Counted from the stretch's first letter, positions 48,107-59,410 are shown. The stretch is DNA of 64,000 bases from Polytrichum commune (GCA_950295325.1 OX485804.1:69914033-69978032); one strand, 5' to 3'. The notes: generated by a model not told the origin, from the letters alone. Program-made: numbers and translations.

Positions 48107-51100
48107 TTATTCATCAGTAGTAGCACTAGACATGAAACTATCTTTTGCCTCGTCATCTATATATATTCGAGCACCTTTGCATTGCGAATTGATTTTGGAA
48201 CTATAGCAAGATTCTTCATTTGGATCCGAATCTTCGAGATTCAACATTGCAATTGCAACATTTTCGGCATATGATGGGAGACGCGGGCTACGGTTTGGAC
48301 TTCGTAGGAATTGTCTATGTGCCCAAAACGGGAGACATGTCCTCTTTCCAATCGTATTCCTGAAATCAAATCGATGAAACATGTAAATAATGTGAAGAAA
48401 TAAAAATGAACCAATGAATTGAATGAAACGAATAAATTGAATAAAAATTTATTGTATTAAAACTTACTCACACTCAAATTCAAGCATCTCCTCATCTGAG
48501 AGGTTATCATCTTCTTTTGTGAGATCTTGTATATTCTCCTTAGATGACCCCTCTTTCAAAACGTTTTCCAAAAGCGGTTTCAATATGTGCTCAAACATGT
48601 CATTATCACCCTCAAATGCAAGAAGATGTCTGCCACATGCGAGTGTTGCTAGGATAGAAGCTCCAGTGGAACATGTCAAATCAACAACGCGTCCATTCGA
48701 TGGTGTAAACAATTCAATAAGATCTTGAAAAAAAACGCGGCGATTTTTTATATGGCCCCCTCCAAGGTCTTCTTGATTTTTTAAGAAGCATGTTTTTGTC
48801 ATCCACAAAATTGAAAAGCAAGTTTTTGCTTTTCAATCCAGTGCCAAAAAAAATGGAGTTTGGTTGTTTCGTGGATTTTGTGGTAGTAAAATCCCTTACC
48901 AAGACATGAGCCATAAATGCCGGAGTCTACAAAAAAATGTAAATTGTGTTAAAACTATATACAATGCAAATAACACCAAAATAATTAAATAAAAACAATT
49001 GTGATGTGTTATACTTACGGTGTAGGTTGGAGACTCCAGATCCTTGAACACCATGTACGAATTGAGGCAAATAAAAGTCCTAAGAACTTTCATGTTGCCG
49101 TTGTGTAAGGTTGAATTCAAAACCTTCTTGGTTTGCATATCGATAGCAGAAAATACTATGAGGACGTCATCATCAAACAAGATGGACTTGCACAAGGACA
49201 TTGTTGTAACCATCCAGTTCTTGTCATATTTATTCCAAAGAGGAATTTCAACAGGTCTATTGGAGAGGTTGAAGTCAAGACCGTCGGGAAATTGCAAAAA
49301 ACCCAAATCAACGGCAAATGGAGTCGGACTTCCCATGACATGAAATTCGCGATTGTCTTTGAACTGAAATACCACAACATATTACAATATAAGACACAAA
49401 ATAAAATCCAAATGAAAGTAAGAACATTACAGAAAATACCAAAACAATAATACTTACGTTTTCAAGAAATGCCCGCCATTGGATCCACTCAGGAGGGCCT
49501 ACTTCAACCCCTTCAGACTTGTTCTTGACAGTAGTAGATCGAGCAAAAAAGAGCGTGAGAAAGTTCTTCAGTATGAATAATTTTTTTCTCAAAACATTCG
49601 TTGGCGCACGATGAATAGCGTCATAGGTGCTCGAGTAATGAAATTCCAATACATCGCACCCCGACTTTGAACTTTCGCCTCCAAGTGGATTCTTATCCAA
49701 ATCATTAGAAAGAACAAGCTATTCTTCATGTTGTGAAATTTCCGATTGATCTTGTATTTTGGTTTCAGGAACATTTTTCCTCTTACGACGTTTTGTCTCT
49801 TTTGGTTCTGGCTCTCTAAGTTTAAGCTAATTGCAGTATCACGAGGATCCACATTTTTAGCATCATTTATCTGACGGATTGTCTTCTCACTTGACGGACA
49901 TGCATCCTTAGGACAATCAAGATACCAACCATAATCCTCATAGTGTGGAAGCGACCAATCCAAACAAATCTCAGTAGTGAACATGCATGAATCTCCTGCA
50001 CCAGTGTCACGCCAATTTGGGAAAAAAACGAGGTTCCCCTATAACGCATTTATGTGTAATAAAAACATATCGAAAATACCTACACACAAAAATATTGTAA
50101 GTCAAATATTCCATGACAATTTGATAAATGAAATAAAAAAAATCAAAAAAATAATAAGATTAGGTTGTACCTGTATAATACACGTTTCATAGCAAGATCA
50201 ATATTAGGTTGCTCATCCCAACCGTTGCGTTTTTTAACTTTTTCCGCTTTGGAATTCACGATAGAATATTGAATTGAAAGCCGCAAACTTCCAGGTTTGG
50301 ATATACTCGGAGAGAGTAGGCACATCTGCAGGCAACTGAAGAGGAGATGAAAGAATACTTTGAAGGTCTTCGATAGCATTTTTTTCCAACTGTGCCCAAT
50401 ATGTAGACTTTGATAACCAATCATCAAGTGTAGAATCAGAGAGGCGCGATTTCGGGAAATGCAATGCATCTTTGTCAAATCTATTGTCATTCCAAAGCTT
50501 GAGCCATCCAACTTTGACTTCTGCATCCACATTACTGACAGCAACACGATGAAGTTTCTCTTATAGCATTTCAGGCACCGAAAATGAACCCCAATGGTGC
50601 TTAACTTCTTCAAGGAAAGCAGAGGTAAAGTTGATATCGGCTACCGCTAGTTGTTTCGTAAAACTAGAAGATAACATTGCACGTTTTTTGTTGACAGCTG
50701 CGGACATTGCTTTTGAAACTCCGTCTGATGTCCGTTGAAGAGGATGAGTTTCATTGTACTGGTTGAGAACAATATCGCTAGCCTCAGCAAGTTGTTGCTC
50801 AAAAATCAAACAAAAATCAATATTTATAAGTACATATAGATGTAATGTAAAATGAAAATGAATAAACATAAGACACATATTAGCAATAGTAGAAGAATTT
50901 ACACTGTACATGTAATCCAAAAAAATTGGTCGTGTCAAAGAATACCAAGTTTCGACGGACTTCTCCTCATATCGTTTATAACTCTTCGGATCCAGTTGCT
51001 TTCTGAAGGAAATCAAATGCATGGTGCCAATACTTTGCATCCGATATAAAGTATGCACCAAATTGGTGGATACGTGAGAATTTTCGGTTGACTTGAAAAG

Positions 51101-51910
51101 AACATTAAATTGATTAGATTCATGATGATATAATTTGGAAAACAAAATATAAACTAGAAATAAGTGTAAAAAATAGATAAGAACATTACTTGTTGATGTC
51201 ATGCATAGCAGTCAACAAACTTGGAATGTCGTGAGGCTCGGGCGCCAAAATGATAGAATCCACAAAGACATGATGTTCATAATCTTCGGTATATACGCGG
51301 TCAATATAATTTTTCCAAGCAAAAAATCTGTGATTTCCATCCCATATAAAAAACATCTTGTTCTTGTATGACGTCAATGACAAATCTGTATCCAATTGAT
51401 ATTCAAATAGGGCATTGGCTTGAGCCCAATTTGGGCTCCAAGATGCATGAACCTTATCATCCACGAATTGAAAGTTTCCCTTATAATCGGTGGCCGATAT
51501 ATAAAACACACGGTCACCATCACGATAACCATTGAAAAAATCAGCCTCCAATTTAGTAATGTCACCCTTCAAAGCAGGACACACAATCGGCATAGGAACC
51601 ATGTGACATAAGGGTACACGCAAGCGAGCATTAGGTCCAGCACGGATTGAGGAAATTGTGGAAGTGGAATTGACCTTTCGTTTCTTCGTAAGCTCCCACA
51701 CTTCCTCTTGATAAATTTTATTGTCACCATCATTATCTTCATCCGAGTCAAAATCATCAAGGCATTCATTTTTTTCTTTTTCTTTTTCTTATTATGAAGA
51801 TTTGACGATATGTCCTGATGATGATGAACTTGTTGAGATGGACGATCTTGAGTTGAATGCATTGTGGAATCATCATCAGTAGAAAAATGAGTCGTTCTTT
51901 CCAAATCCAT
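48107..51910 (-). pseudogene. ParB-like plus N6A/N4C DNA methyltransferase-like gene, decayed
   Basis: Exons inferred on the - strand: 51910-51190, 51091-50903, 50797-about 50170, about 50030-49458, 49363-49019, 48926-48900 with an uncertain junction, to 48468, and 48359-48107. Several introns (about 80-105 nt) have GTAAGT donors and TTTCAG or TTGTAG acceptors. The N-terminus has a poly-Lys tract, then FFIWDGNHRFFAWKNYI (DGNHR at about 51341-51327), resembling the ParB-like DG-R-A motif. The C-terminal part shows the permuted beta-class order: a degenerate motif IV (GSPTPFAVDLGFLQF, about 49330), ILFDDDVLIVFSA, then FFQDLIELFTPSNGRVVDL (motif I region, about 48727-48676, where DPFCGSG is usual) and CGRHLLAFEGDNDMF. 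Damage includes a shift in the A-run near 51785, TAA at 50561-50563, TAG at 49719-49721, and frameshifts near 50250 and 49820. The methyltransferase call is moderate and the ParB-like call weaker. Confidence 0.5.
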
Positions 51911-52128
51911 TGATTGGTCCTAAAACAAATGAAATAAGTTTCATAAATATTTCAAAACCAGTAGCAACACATTACAAATAACATTACAAAAACAACAGCA
52001 ATAGCAACAACAATAACAACAGAATACCACGAACACAGGGAAGAATGACAAAAACTATTCTACACTGCCATTTGCACCTTTAAATATTGTACGATTATGG
52101 TGGCCGCTCACCCCAAAACTACAAGGGC

Positions 52129-52156
52129 AGACCCTGTGCGTTAACGCACAGGGTCT
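52129..52156. repeat. Perfect 28-bp palindrome, central region
   Basis: The half-site AGACCCTGTGCGTT is followed directly by AACGCACAGGGTCT, with no spacer. The core matches the repeat unit of the 53.3-54.0 kb array. It lies between the two divergent genes, just upstream of the presumed 5' end of the methyltransferase-like gene. Confidence 0.85.
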
Positions 52157-52194
52157 CTGTGTCCAACTACAGGTCCACCAAAGTTCGATGCGAG

Positions 52195-52442
52195 GTTTGG
52201 GTCGAATGACCCAAACTAGGCACACAGTTTGGGTCGTTCGACCCAAACTAGGCAGACAGTGTGGGTCCTTCGACCCAAACTAGGTAGACAGTTTGGGTCG
52301 AACGACCCAAACCATGCTCAGTGTTTGGGTCGTTCGACCCAAACCATGGAAACAATTTGGATCGAACGACCCAAACTAGGCACACAGTTTGGGTCGAACA
52401 ACCCAAACCATGCTCAGTGTTTGGATCGTTTGACCCAAACTG
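52195..52442. repeat. Eight 32-bp units, each with a 10-bp inverted repeat
   Basis: Units start exactly every 32 bp at 52195, 52227, 52259, 52291, 52323, 52355, 52387 and 52419. Each contains GTTTGGGTCG-NN-CGACCCAAAC, with TT or AA usual at the centre, followed by a 10-base linker such as 'taggcacaca' or 'catgctcagt'. Most copies have zero to two changes, and some are compensating or symmetric. The same unit occurs at 57195-57312. It could act as a dimeric protein-binding site, but no function is shown. Confidence 0.9.
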
Positions 52443-52671
52443 TCCGCAATTTACGCCTGATTATGCGCAATTACCCAGTCATCACGAAAGTGCAAACAAA
52501 CCTTGTACTGCACGTGTAGATGAGAGAGCTTGCAGCGATAAGCTCAGGTCCGACAAAGGAGAGAAAAAAGACTGAATGCTTTGGGGGTGTGGCAATTTAT
52601 ACTATTCGTCCCTGCAGCCATATTTAGCGTGGCTCTTCGTGGCCCCGCATAGCCGCTAGAAAGTTGCGAGC

Positions 52672-52703
52672 GTAGACCCTGTGCGTTAACGCACAGGGTC
52701 TAC
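52672..52703. repeat. Perfect 32-bp palindrome plus imperfect copies
   Basis: The half-site GTAGACCCTGTGCGTT is followed by its exact reverse complement. An imperfect copy lies at about 52739-52766, and weaker GTGCGTTAGCGCA forms at about 52790-52830. All share the TGTGCGTTAACGCACA core with the array further right. Confidence 0.85.
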
Positions 52704-53281
52704 TTGCCCAATTTTGCGAAACCTCTAGCTAGGCAAGTAGACCCTGTGCGTTAACTCACAAGGTCTGCGCTGGCAACTTTCTAGCCACTATGCGTTAGCG
52801 CATAAAGCCTGTGCGTTAGCGCATAGACCGAGACATGAATTTGAAAAAAATCTTTTTTTTTTTGGTTTTTTTTTTTTTTTAAAGTCTGGAATTCGTAAAT
52901 TTGGCAAAACTTATAAAATCTGGAAAAATGTCTAATGGGGTCCAAAATAAAATAAAATATGCTATATTATCTAAATCTCCGTAGCTATAAATTCTTCTTA
53001 TATTTTGTTTTGGTTTGAAATGATTTTCTTTTCTCATTCTTCTATCTATTTCCTTGTTTTGGGCCACCTCGTAGATTTTGGGTTTCAGGGCAAAAAAAAA
53101 ATTATGCTATTTTGTGTCATTTACTAATTCCTGTAACGTATTGTATGAGTACTTGAGTAGTCATATTTCTCATTTCTTGCATTCTAACCCCGTTTTCAAT
53201 AGTTTTTTTGCTCCTACGTTCTGAACATCAATTTAAATTCATACAATAGATATTTGTTTTAGTTTTAGGCTCTCCTAGTCG

Positions 53282-54045
53282 TTTTACCTCCCAACTTTGG
53301 CCTTCCTAAGTTGCGCTTACAAACCCTGTGTGTTAACGCACAGGGTTTCTCCTCCCAACTTTAGGCTTCCTAAGTTGCGCTTACAAACCCTATGTGTTAA
53401 CGCACAGGGTTTCTCCTCCCAACTTTGGCCTTCCTAAGTTGCGCTTATAAACCCTGTACGTTAACGCACAGGGTTTCTCCTCCCAACTTTGGCCTTCTTA
53501 AGTTGCGCTTATAAACCCTGTACGTTAACGCACAGGGTTTCTCCTCCCAACTTTGGCCTTCCTAAGTTGCTCTTACAAACCCTGTGCGTTAACGCACAGG
53601 GTTTCGCCTCCCAACTTTTGGCCTTCCTAAGTTGCTATTACAAACCATGTGCGTTAACGCACAGAGTTTCACCTCCCAACTTTTGGCCTTCCTAAGTTGC
53701 TATTACAAACCATGTGCGTTAACGCACAGAGTTTCACCTCCCAAATTTTTGCCTGCTAAGTTGCTCTTATAAACCCTGTGCGTGAACGTACAGGGTTTCC
53801 CCTCCCAACTTCTCGCCTCCTAAGTTGCTCTTATAAACCCTGTTCGTGAACGTACAGGGTTTCACCTCCCAACTTCTCGCCTCCTAAGTTGCTCTTATAA
53901 ACCCTGTGCGTTCTTCTTCTGACTTCTAGCCTTCCTAAATTTCTGTTATATACCATGTGCATTAACGTATAGGGTTTCTCCTTTCCAATTTATAACCTCT
54001 ATGAATTGCTACTACATGACATGTGAGTGAACGTATAAGGTTCTC
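53282..54045. repeat. About twelve 64-bp tandem units centred on a 28-bp palindrome
   Basis: The palindrome centre (TTAACG or TGAACG) recurs at 53333, 53397, 53461, 53525, 53589, 53654, 53719, 53783 and 53847, then in a truncated unit near 53911 and in degraded units near 53962 and 54028. Each palindrome has the half-site AAACCCTGTGCGTT and its complement. Between them lies the linker CTCCCAACTTTGGCCTTCCT-AAGTTGC with small changes. The left copies are most uniform and the right ones progressively degraded. The open frame at 53489-53695 is a by-product of the repeat. No gene is seen in the array. Confidence 0.9.
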
Positions 54046-54122
54046 CGTCCTAACTTACAACTTATGCACTATCAAATTATGTGAACGTTGAACTGACTTA
54101 CCTTTTTGTTTGTTGTCTTTTT

Positions 54123-54383
54123 TTAACCTGTCTTCAATTCGGACTTTGATATACGATCGTCTACATCTTCTTTGTTCTTTGCACCTTCATCATCCTCCAT
54201 CGCATCAAAATCCAGTGTCTTCACAGTTTCTTCTACCGTACTCAATAAGTTTTTTTTCCCTTCTTTATTTGCATCATTTTTTCCCACACTGAGTCTGAAC
54301 CTCTTTTTCTCAGAAGTGAAATACAAAGCTTTCCTACGTTTTCTCTTCGGCCTCACGGGTGTTTTCTCTACATCGTCCACCAT
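54123..54383 (-). CDS. Small basic/acidic ORF with a nuclear localisation-like motif
   Basis: The 86-aa frame starts at an ATG (MVDDVEKTPVRPKRKRRKAL). It has a strong basic cluster RPKRKRRK at residues 11-18 and an acidic C-terminal half (FDAMEDDEGAKNKEDVDDRI). No domain is recognised. It reads toward the palindrome array and away from the transposase gene, on the strand of the methyltransferase-like gene. A GTAAGT donor-like site follows shortly after, so it could be a first exon spliced across the arrays, but the phases I could test did not join. Mixed acidic/basic tails like this are common in chromatin or DNA-binding proteins, but that role is speculative. Confidence 0.35.
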   Translation of the reverse strand: MVDDVEKTPVRPKRKRRKALYFTSEKKRFRLSVGKNDANKEGKKNLLSTVEETVKTLDFDAMEDDEGAKNKEDVDDRISKSELKTG

Positions 54384-54905
54384 CGTTGGTGTCTATGATA
54401 TGTTTTTTATCAGGTACTATCATTTATTCTTCCAATGTATCTATCTTACAAAATCCGGCGTATATTACGATCACATGTTGTAATTGGCGTTCAATGAACG
54501 AGATATTTCGACGCGTTTGTCATTATGTGTTTATTTGTGTTATATCCGCCAAAATTTTCTGACTCCTACTTTGTTCTATTTATAATGATCAATAATTTAT
54601 TTTTCCAACCAATTTTAATTCTTTCAACATCTACGTTAGTCCACACATATATATTTTAAATTTCTACCAATACTTTTAGTATTTAACGTCATTTTGTGTA
54701 TATCTTGCTCGTAAATATTCTCTGACTATTATTGTATTATTTCCACTTCTGTATTATTAGATGCTATGTATCACACGTTTTCATCTTCATCCATTATTGT
54801 ATCACAGGTTTTCATTTCCATTCATTTCCTCACACAACTCTATACAAAAGCAACAATCACCCCATATTTTTGTGATGTGTTGTTCATATGTTCTTTTGAT
54901 TTTCT

Positions 54906-57900
54906 ATGGCTACCATTAGAGCTCATGGATCTTTTGTTCCCTTCATCTTGCCACTCCAAGATGATGGTCATGTGAGTGTTTCAGAGGATTTACTTAGTTT
55001 GAGATTCAACCTTCAGATAGGAACCATGTATTTAGAGCATGAAATGTACTCTGCAGATGGAGAGGTGTATGAAACGATTTTGGTTCCAAAAAATAGAACT
55101 GATGTTGGTTTATGTGGATCTTAGGACCTGGTTCATTTAGGGTGATAGGACTTTCTGAGTCTCAGATGCAAGCTTCAACTGTCATTTTGACAAACGAATC
55201 CGGTACATCCACAGTTCAAATTCCCTCTATCACACCTGTTAAGGTGGAACCCCTTGATGATAGTGTGTTTGTGCTATTAGATTCAAAAGATGACATTTGT
55301 GCATCTGTTGATCTTTCAAACACATCGCCATTTCCATTTAGAAGTGTTTATTCTACTCCTTCCCAACTTCCTATACATGTAGCCAAATCCCCTTGCGGTC
55401 TTATGTACAAGAAGGTGGTTCCCCAAATCTCACCTTCTCAACGTCCTCCACTACACCCTTCACCTTCATCTACAGGGTTGACTATGGTTGATGCCTTGAA
55501 GCTGACAAAATCAAGAAAAAAATCAAAGTCCGATCTTGCATCCATTGATTTTGACAGTATAGATGTTCGTGAAGTCAAGTACTTACCATCTTCTTTTAAT
55601 GGTGATGTTTTATTTATGTTGCCTCCAGTGGCACTCAAAGCTCCAAGTACGTATAATCGCTCAATGGACGGCATGGACAAGATGTGCGACGGTCACCCTT
55701 GGTGCACCACCAAAACCACAAATGTCCAAAATGACTTTGGACTGTCCTTTCGGCGCTCTACTTGTGTTGTTCATCTCCAATGTCATAATGACTACTGTGA
55801 TTACGTGAATCGCAATGGGGGCCTCCGGAACAACACTGAATGGGTCTGTTCAACTCCTATCCCATTTGCTGTGGGTATTGTTCCTCCTACTAAGTCCACT
55901 GTCGAGTGTAAGGTATGTCGTTCCACACCTGTATTCATTGCTTTGTGTAATGCTCGAATCATATACATCCACTCCACATCCGTTGGAATGTCCAGGGCTT
56001 ACATTCATCTTGGTGTACATGATCACCCTATGGCCAATGGCACATGCCGTGAATCATTGGACATGGCATACCAATGCGTTGCAAATGAAGTAATGAAAAC
56101 ATCCCCATCAAAAAATTCATCCATAGTTATGGCGGCGAGCAAACAATTCTTGGCCGATTACCTTCTCAAATCTCCCGCAAATGTCGAAGGTCATCACTTG
56201 GTTGGTTCATCCCTAGAGGTCATCATGGACAAATTCAGCATTCTTGCGTCTCCAAATTGTCGTAACTTTGTATCTGGATCAAAGCGTTTTTTGCGTAGTG
56301 GAATGAGAACTATGGATAGTATTATGGCGCTCAAAGACCACTCTGCTTTCAAATTCGTCCATGGTAGTCGGTTCCCATAGCAGTCAAAGGACAAAGTGTT
56401 TGTTTTCAAGATGTCTGTAGACCTTCCAGGTAGTGGTATGGAGCTTGTGAAGAGGATGCAAGTCGGTGGGGATATGGAGAATTCATAGATTATGTTTGAC
56501 CATGTCAAACGTTTGAAGGACTGGACGACCATGGCTTGCCATGTGTACGACAGGCGATACTGTAAAGTGTTGACTATTGCGTGTTGTGACATGCAATCTG
56601 AAGATGGTGCAGCACAAATTCTCTTTGGGAAAAATTTGAATATTGTCATGACAAAAAATGGTGTACCAAACGTAAACTTCAAAGGGTTTATGGCTGATAG
56701 TGCTCAAGTTAATTGGAATGCGATGAGGGCGATTTACGGGGATGGTGATCCAAGTCTATCCATGGTTGCACGTGAGCGTACATGTCTTTTCCATTGGTCC
56801 GCAAGCTTAGATAAGGTGACCCAAAAGTATATCAAACCATCCTTGCAATTTCAACACAAACAAATATGCAAGGATTACAAAGACGCGAAAACAATGGACG
56901 ACGCTGAGAGCAAGTACCATGTGATTCGTTCTTGGTGGTTGTTATCTGGAGCTGCCTCCGAAGAAGGCATCCTTGCCTTTCAGAGTGGTTGGGATTTTGG
57001 CACTTTCGTTATAGACAATGGGGTGGCCATATGCTACTTGTAAGTACATATCAAACTTCATTAGTCAATGTAACATATCTTATGTTTTTCTTATCTTTGT
57101 CTTTCTGTGTTGTTCATAGGATATGATAATAAAAAAGCGTGTGGGAATGCCAACATGCAACCTTGTAGAGACTGTACACAACAAACAACAAACAGTTTGG
57201 GTCGTTCGACCCAAACCTTGTATGCAGTTTGGGTCGAACGACCCAAACCTTGTAGGCAGTTTGGGTTGTTCGATCCAAACGTGGCAGCCATTTTGGGTTG
57301 AACGACCCAAACCTAGATATATAATCTATCTTATGTTTGTCTTATCCTTATATTTGTGTGTTGTTCATAGGATATGACAATAGAAGAGCGTGCGGAAATG
57401 CCAACATGCAACCTTGCAGAGACTGTAGACAACAAATGGCTCCAACAGTCCGGCAACAAAATGACTTGTTTATATGAAGATACAGTGGACGACATGATCC
57501 GTGCCTTCATGCAAATTGCAAATTACCGGACATGGTTGAAAGGGGGGTCTGATGGTAAAGGTCCTGATTCGGCCTCCTTGAAACTCAAAGCAGCTGTCAG
57601 GTGTGGAGATCCAAAAATGTTGGCCGATGCCATGAAGTCTTATCCAGGGGCAGAAGATGTCAACACGAGATATTGTGCATTGGAAGGGTCAGAGCTCTTT
57701 GGTTCCACCAAACGCAAACTCAACCTACCACCGGGTGCTGATTGTGACTCTCATCAACCCGACAAAGTGAACTATTCCATTCCTCGTCCCAACACCCGAG
57801 CAACTCGTCAACGCATAGAGGAATCGTTGAGTTCTGCAATTCATGGTGTGGCTCATACTACATCCGTGTTAGAGACTAATTGTCTTGCTTCTAAGTGGCA

Positions 57901-58712
57901 CATTATAAGATTGCCACCCAATTCAGCCAAACGTTGTTGGGCACTGCATGTCATTACAGGGACTATGTGCAATGCCAAAGTCGGGACTGGAAAACATGGC
58001 ACACCTGCTCCAACATACAAAGGGCTCAGGAAGGAATTTCGCTCTCCCACAATGTGGAGTATGAATTTTGGTTTTGTCCTGACGACATCAAACGTTGTGT
58101 GAGTGGCAGTAAGAAGAAATATGTGTTGGATTGGCCTATAGTATCCAACACGTGGCCAGTGAAGATAGGTACCAATCTATCGAGAGAGGAGGTTTTGGCA
58201 CTTGAAGATGCTGGATTTCAACTACAGCAGAGGAGGCATTGTCTCCTCGTCGTAGGCTTTCAACAATCGCAACTCTTCCCATCCCTCGCTCGCATTTTTC
58301 TATGCCACCAAACCCAGACGCCCACCCTACATTCAGATTTGGGAAGACAGTGCGTCGTAATCCAACAACACCTCTGGCGGATCACAAAAACAAATGGGAG
58401 AGCGCCGGACTCATGGAAGGTTACTATGTGGTTGGGGTCACTGCCATTCCATATCCGGGCTTTGGAGTGATAATTAACATTGTCTCCAATCAAGATATCA
58501 CCTACCATGTCACAATTGGCGATATCCCGCATTGCACATGTCCAGATTTCACGAAAATGTCCTCTCATGCATTGGAAAAGAAAGGAAAATGGGTGTATTG
58601 TAAACATCTTTATTATGTGTTTAGATTTTTGTGCAAGGTGGATTACGAGAGTGACAAGTTCATTCATGCACCTACATATACCCTCGGGGGGTGCACTTTC
58701 ATTAAAACCTAG
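54906..58712 (+). pseudogene. MULE-type transposase with SWIM zinc finger, decayed
   Basis: The gene begins MATIRAHGSFVPFILPLQDD and continues after a frameshift near 55112. A Cys/His-rich N-terminal region (CDGHPWC ... VVHLQCHNDYCDYVNRNGG) precedes the catalytic core, which shows KGFMADSAQVNWNAM (second catalytic D) and RTCLFHW, the C-x2-H block diagnostic of Mutator-like transposases. A frameshift near 56975 leads to FWHFRYRQWGGHM, followed by an intron from 57041 to 57370. Downstream, NKWLQQSGNKMTCLYEDTVD and further frameshifts lead to a SWIM finger CTC-x19-CKH (58533-58607). In-frame TAG codons lie at 56378-56380 and 56486-56488. The gene is therefore inactive in this copy. It would have supplied the DNA-cutting activity of the element. 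Upstream non-coding DNA is shared with the palindrome arrays. Confidence 0.75.
57195..57312. repeat. Second 32-bp array (four units) inside the transposase intron
   Basis: Units begin at 57195, 57227, 57259 and about 57291, the same 32-bp phase and the same 10-bp arms as at 52195-52442, again with TT or AA centres. The array interrupts a tandem duplication: the segment starting at the intron 3' end (gttcatagGATATGA) and running to ACTGTA-ACAACAAA occurs before the array (57112-57190) and again after it (57364-57440). Confidence 0.88.
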
Positions 58713-58924
58713 AATCACGTGCGTTCACTGCATACTCTAAAAACCCCCTATATACAAGTTATTTTTTGTGAAATGAAGTAATACACATACAATTGCAACA
58801 ATAAATATACAAGTGACAATATGTATACACAAAAAAACATCCATTCATATATAGTCATTAACATAAGTATACAAATATACTTTTGAACAATAATCAACCC
58901 CTATAATATGTATAACAAAATATC

Positions 58925-59188
58925 CTAGCTTTCATCAGCAAATTCATTGAAAACTTTTTCATCTCCCGGATGTAACTCATAAACATTTGATTCACCAATA
59001 TATGTCATTATAGCCAATGCAATTATTGTCTCTAAGTCTACCATCAAATGATCAGTAAGATCATATGTCCACTTGTTGTTAGCCCCTTTTTGATACCAAC
59101 ATAAACCAATCTCCACGTTTGATGGACGGTCCATCAAGTCAATTGGATCCCTATACTCCACCCAACGATTACAAAACTTCCTCCGCAT
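58925..59188 (-). CDS. Small conserved ORF of the element (homologue at 23052-23375)
   Basis: The 87-aa frame runs MRRKFCNRWVEYRDPIDLMD to KVFNEFADES. The frame is open a little further upstream, so it may be the last exon of a longer gene. It matches the + strand ORF at 23052-23375 over most of its length (RW--R-PIDL, VD--, -EL-P-DE---NEF--), and both end at the same place. It lies tail to tail with the transposase, about 210 bp after its end. No known domain is recognised. It is likely an element-encoded accessory protein, but its role is unknown. Confidence 0.5.
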   Translation of the reverse strand: MRRKFCNRWVEYRDPIDLMDRPSNVEIGLCWYQKGANNKWTYDLTDHLMVDLETIIALAIMTYIGESNVYELHPGDEKVFNEFADES

Positions 59189-59410
59189 CCAATATGAAAA
59201 CTTATGATATGTAGTATAGTAACAATACCATACAAGTACAATTATTGTATACTTTTTAAAGGCCTTCCATATATGTACGTAACTATAAATTATAACATGT
59301 ATACCATATGTATATGTAATACGGCAAGGTCCAAATCAATACCCCTCCTGTGCACTCACGTATACTCGTACATGTTTAGTATAGTGCACCCCCCGAGCAT
59401 ATACCTATAA

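Noticed and set aside
53489-53695. Repetitive 68-aa open frame in the 64-bp array as a repeat protein
   Set aside because: The frame is produced by the DNA repeat, has no start context and drifts out of frame where units change from 64 to 65 bp.
52195-54045. CRISPR-like array
   Set aside because: Spacing is regular, but the intervening sequences are near-identical linkers, not unique spacers. The repeats are palindromic throughout, no cas genes exist, and the DNA is eukaryotic.
12936-56488. Reassigned TAG codon (TAG read as Gln)
   Set aside because: TAG lesions occur only in transposon genes that also carry frameshifts. The intact host genes show no internal TAG, so decay is the simpler explanation.
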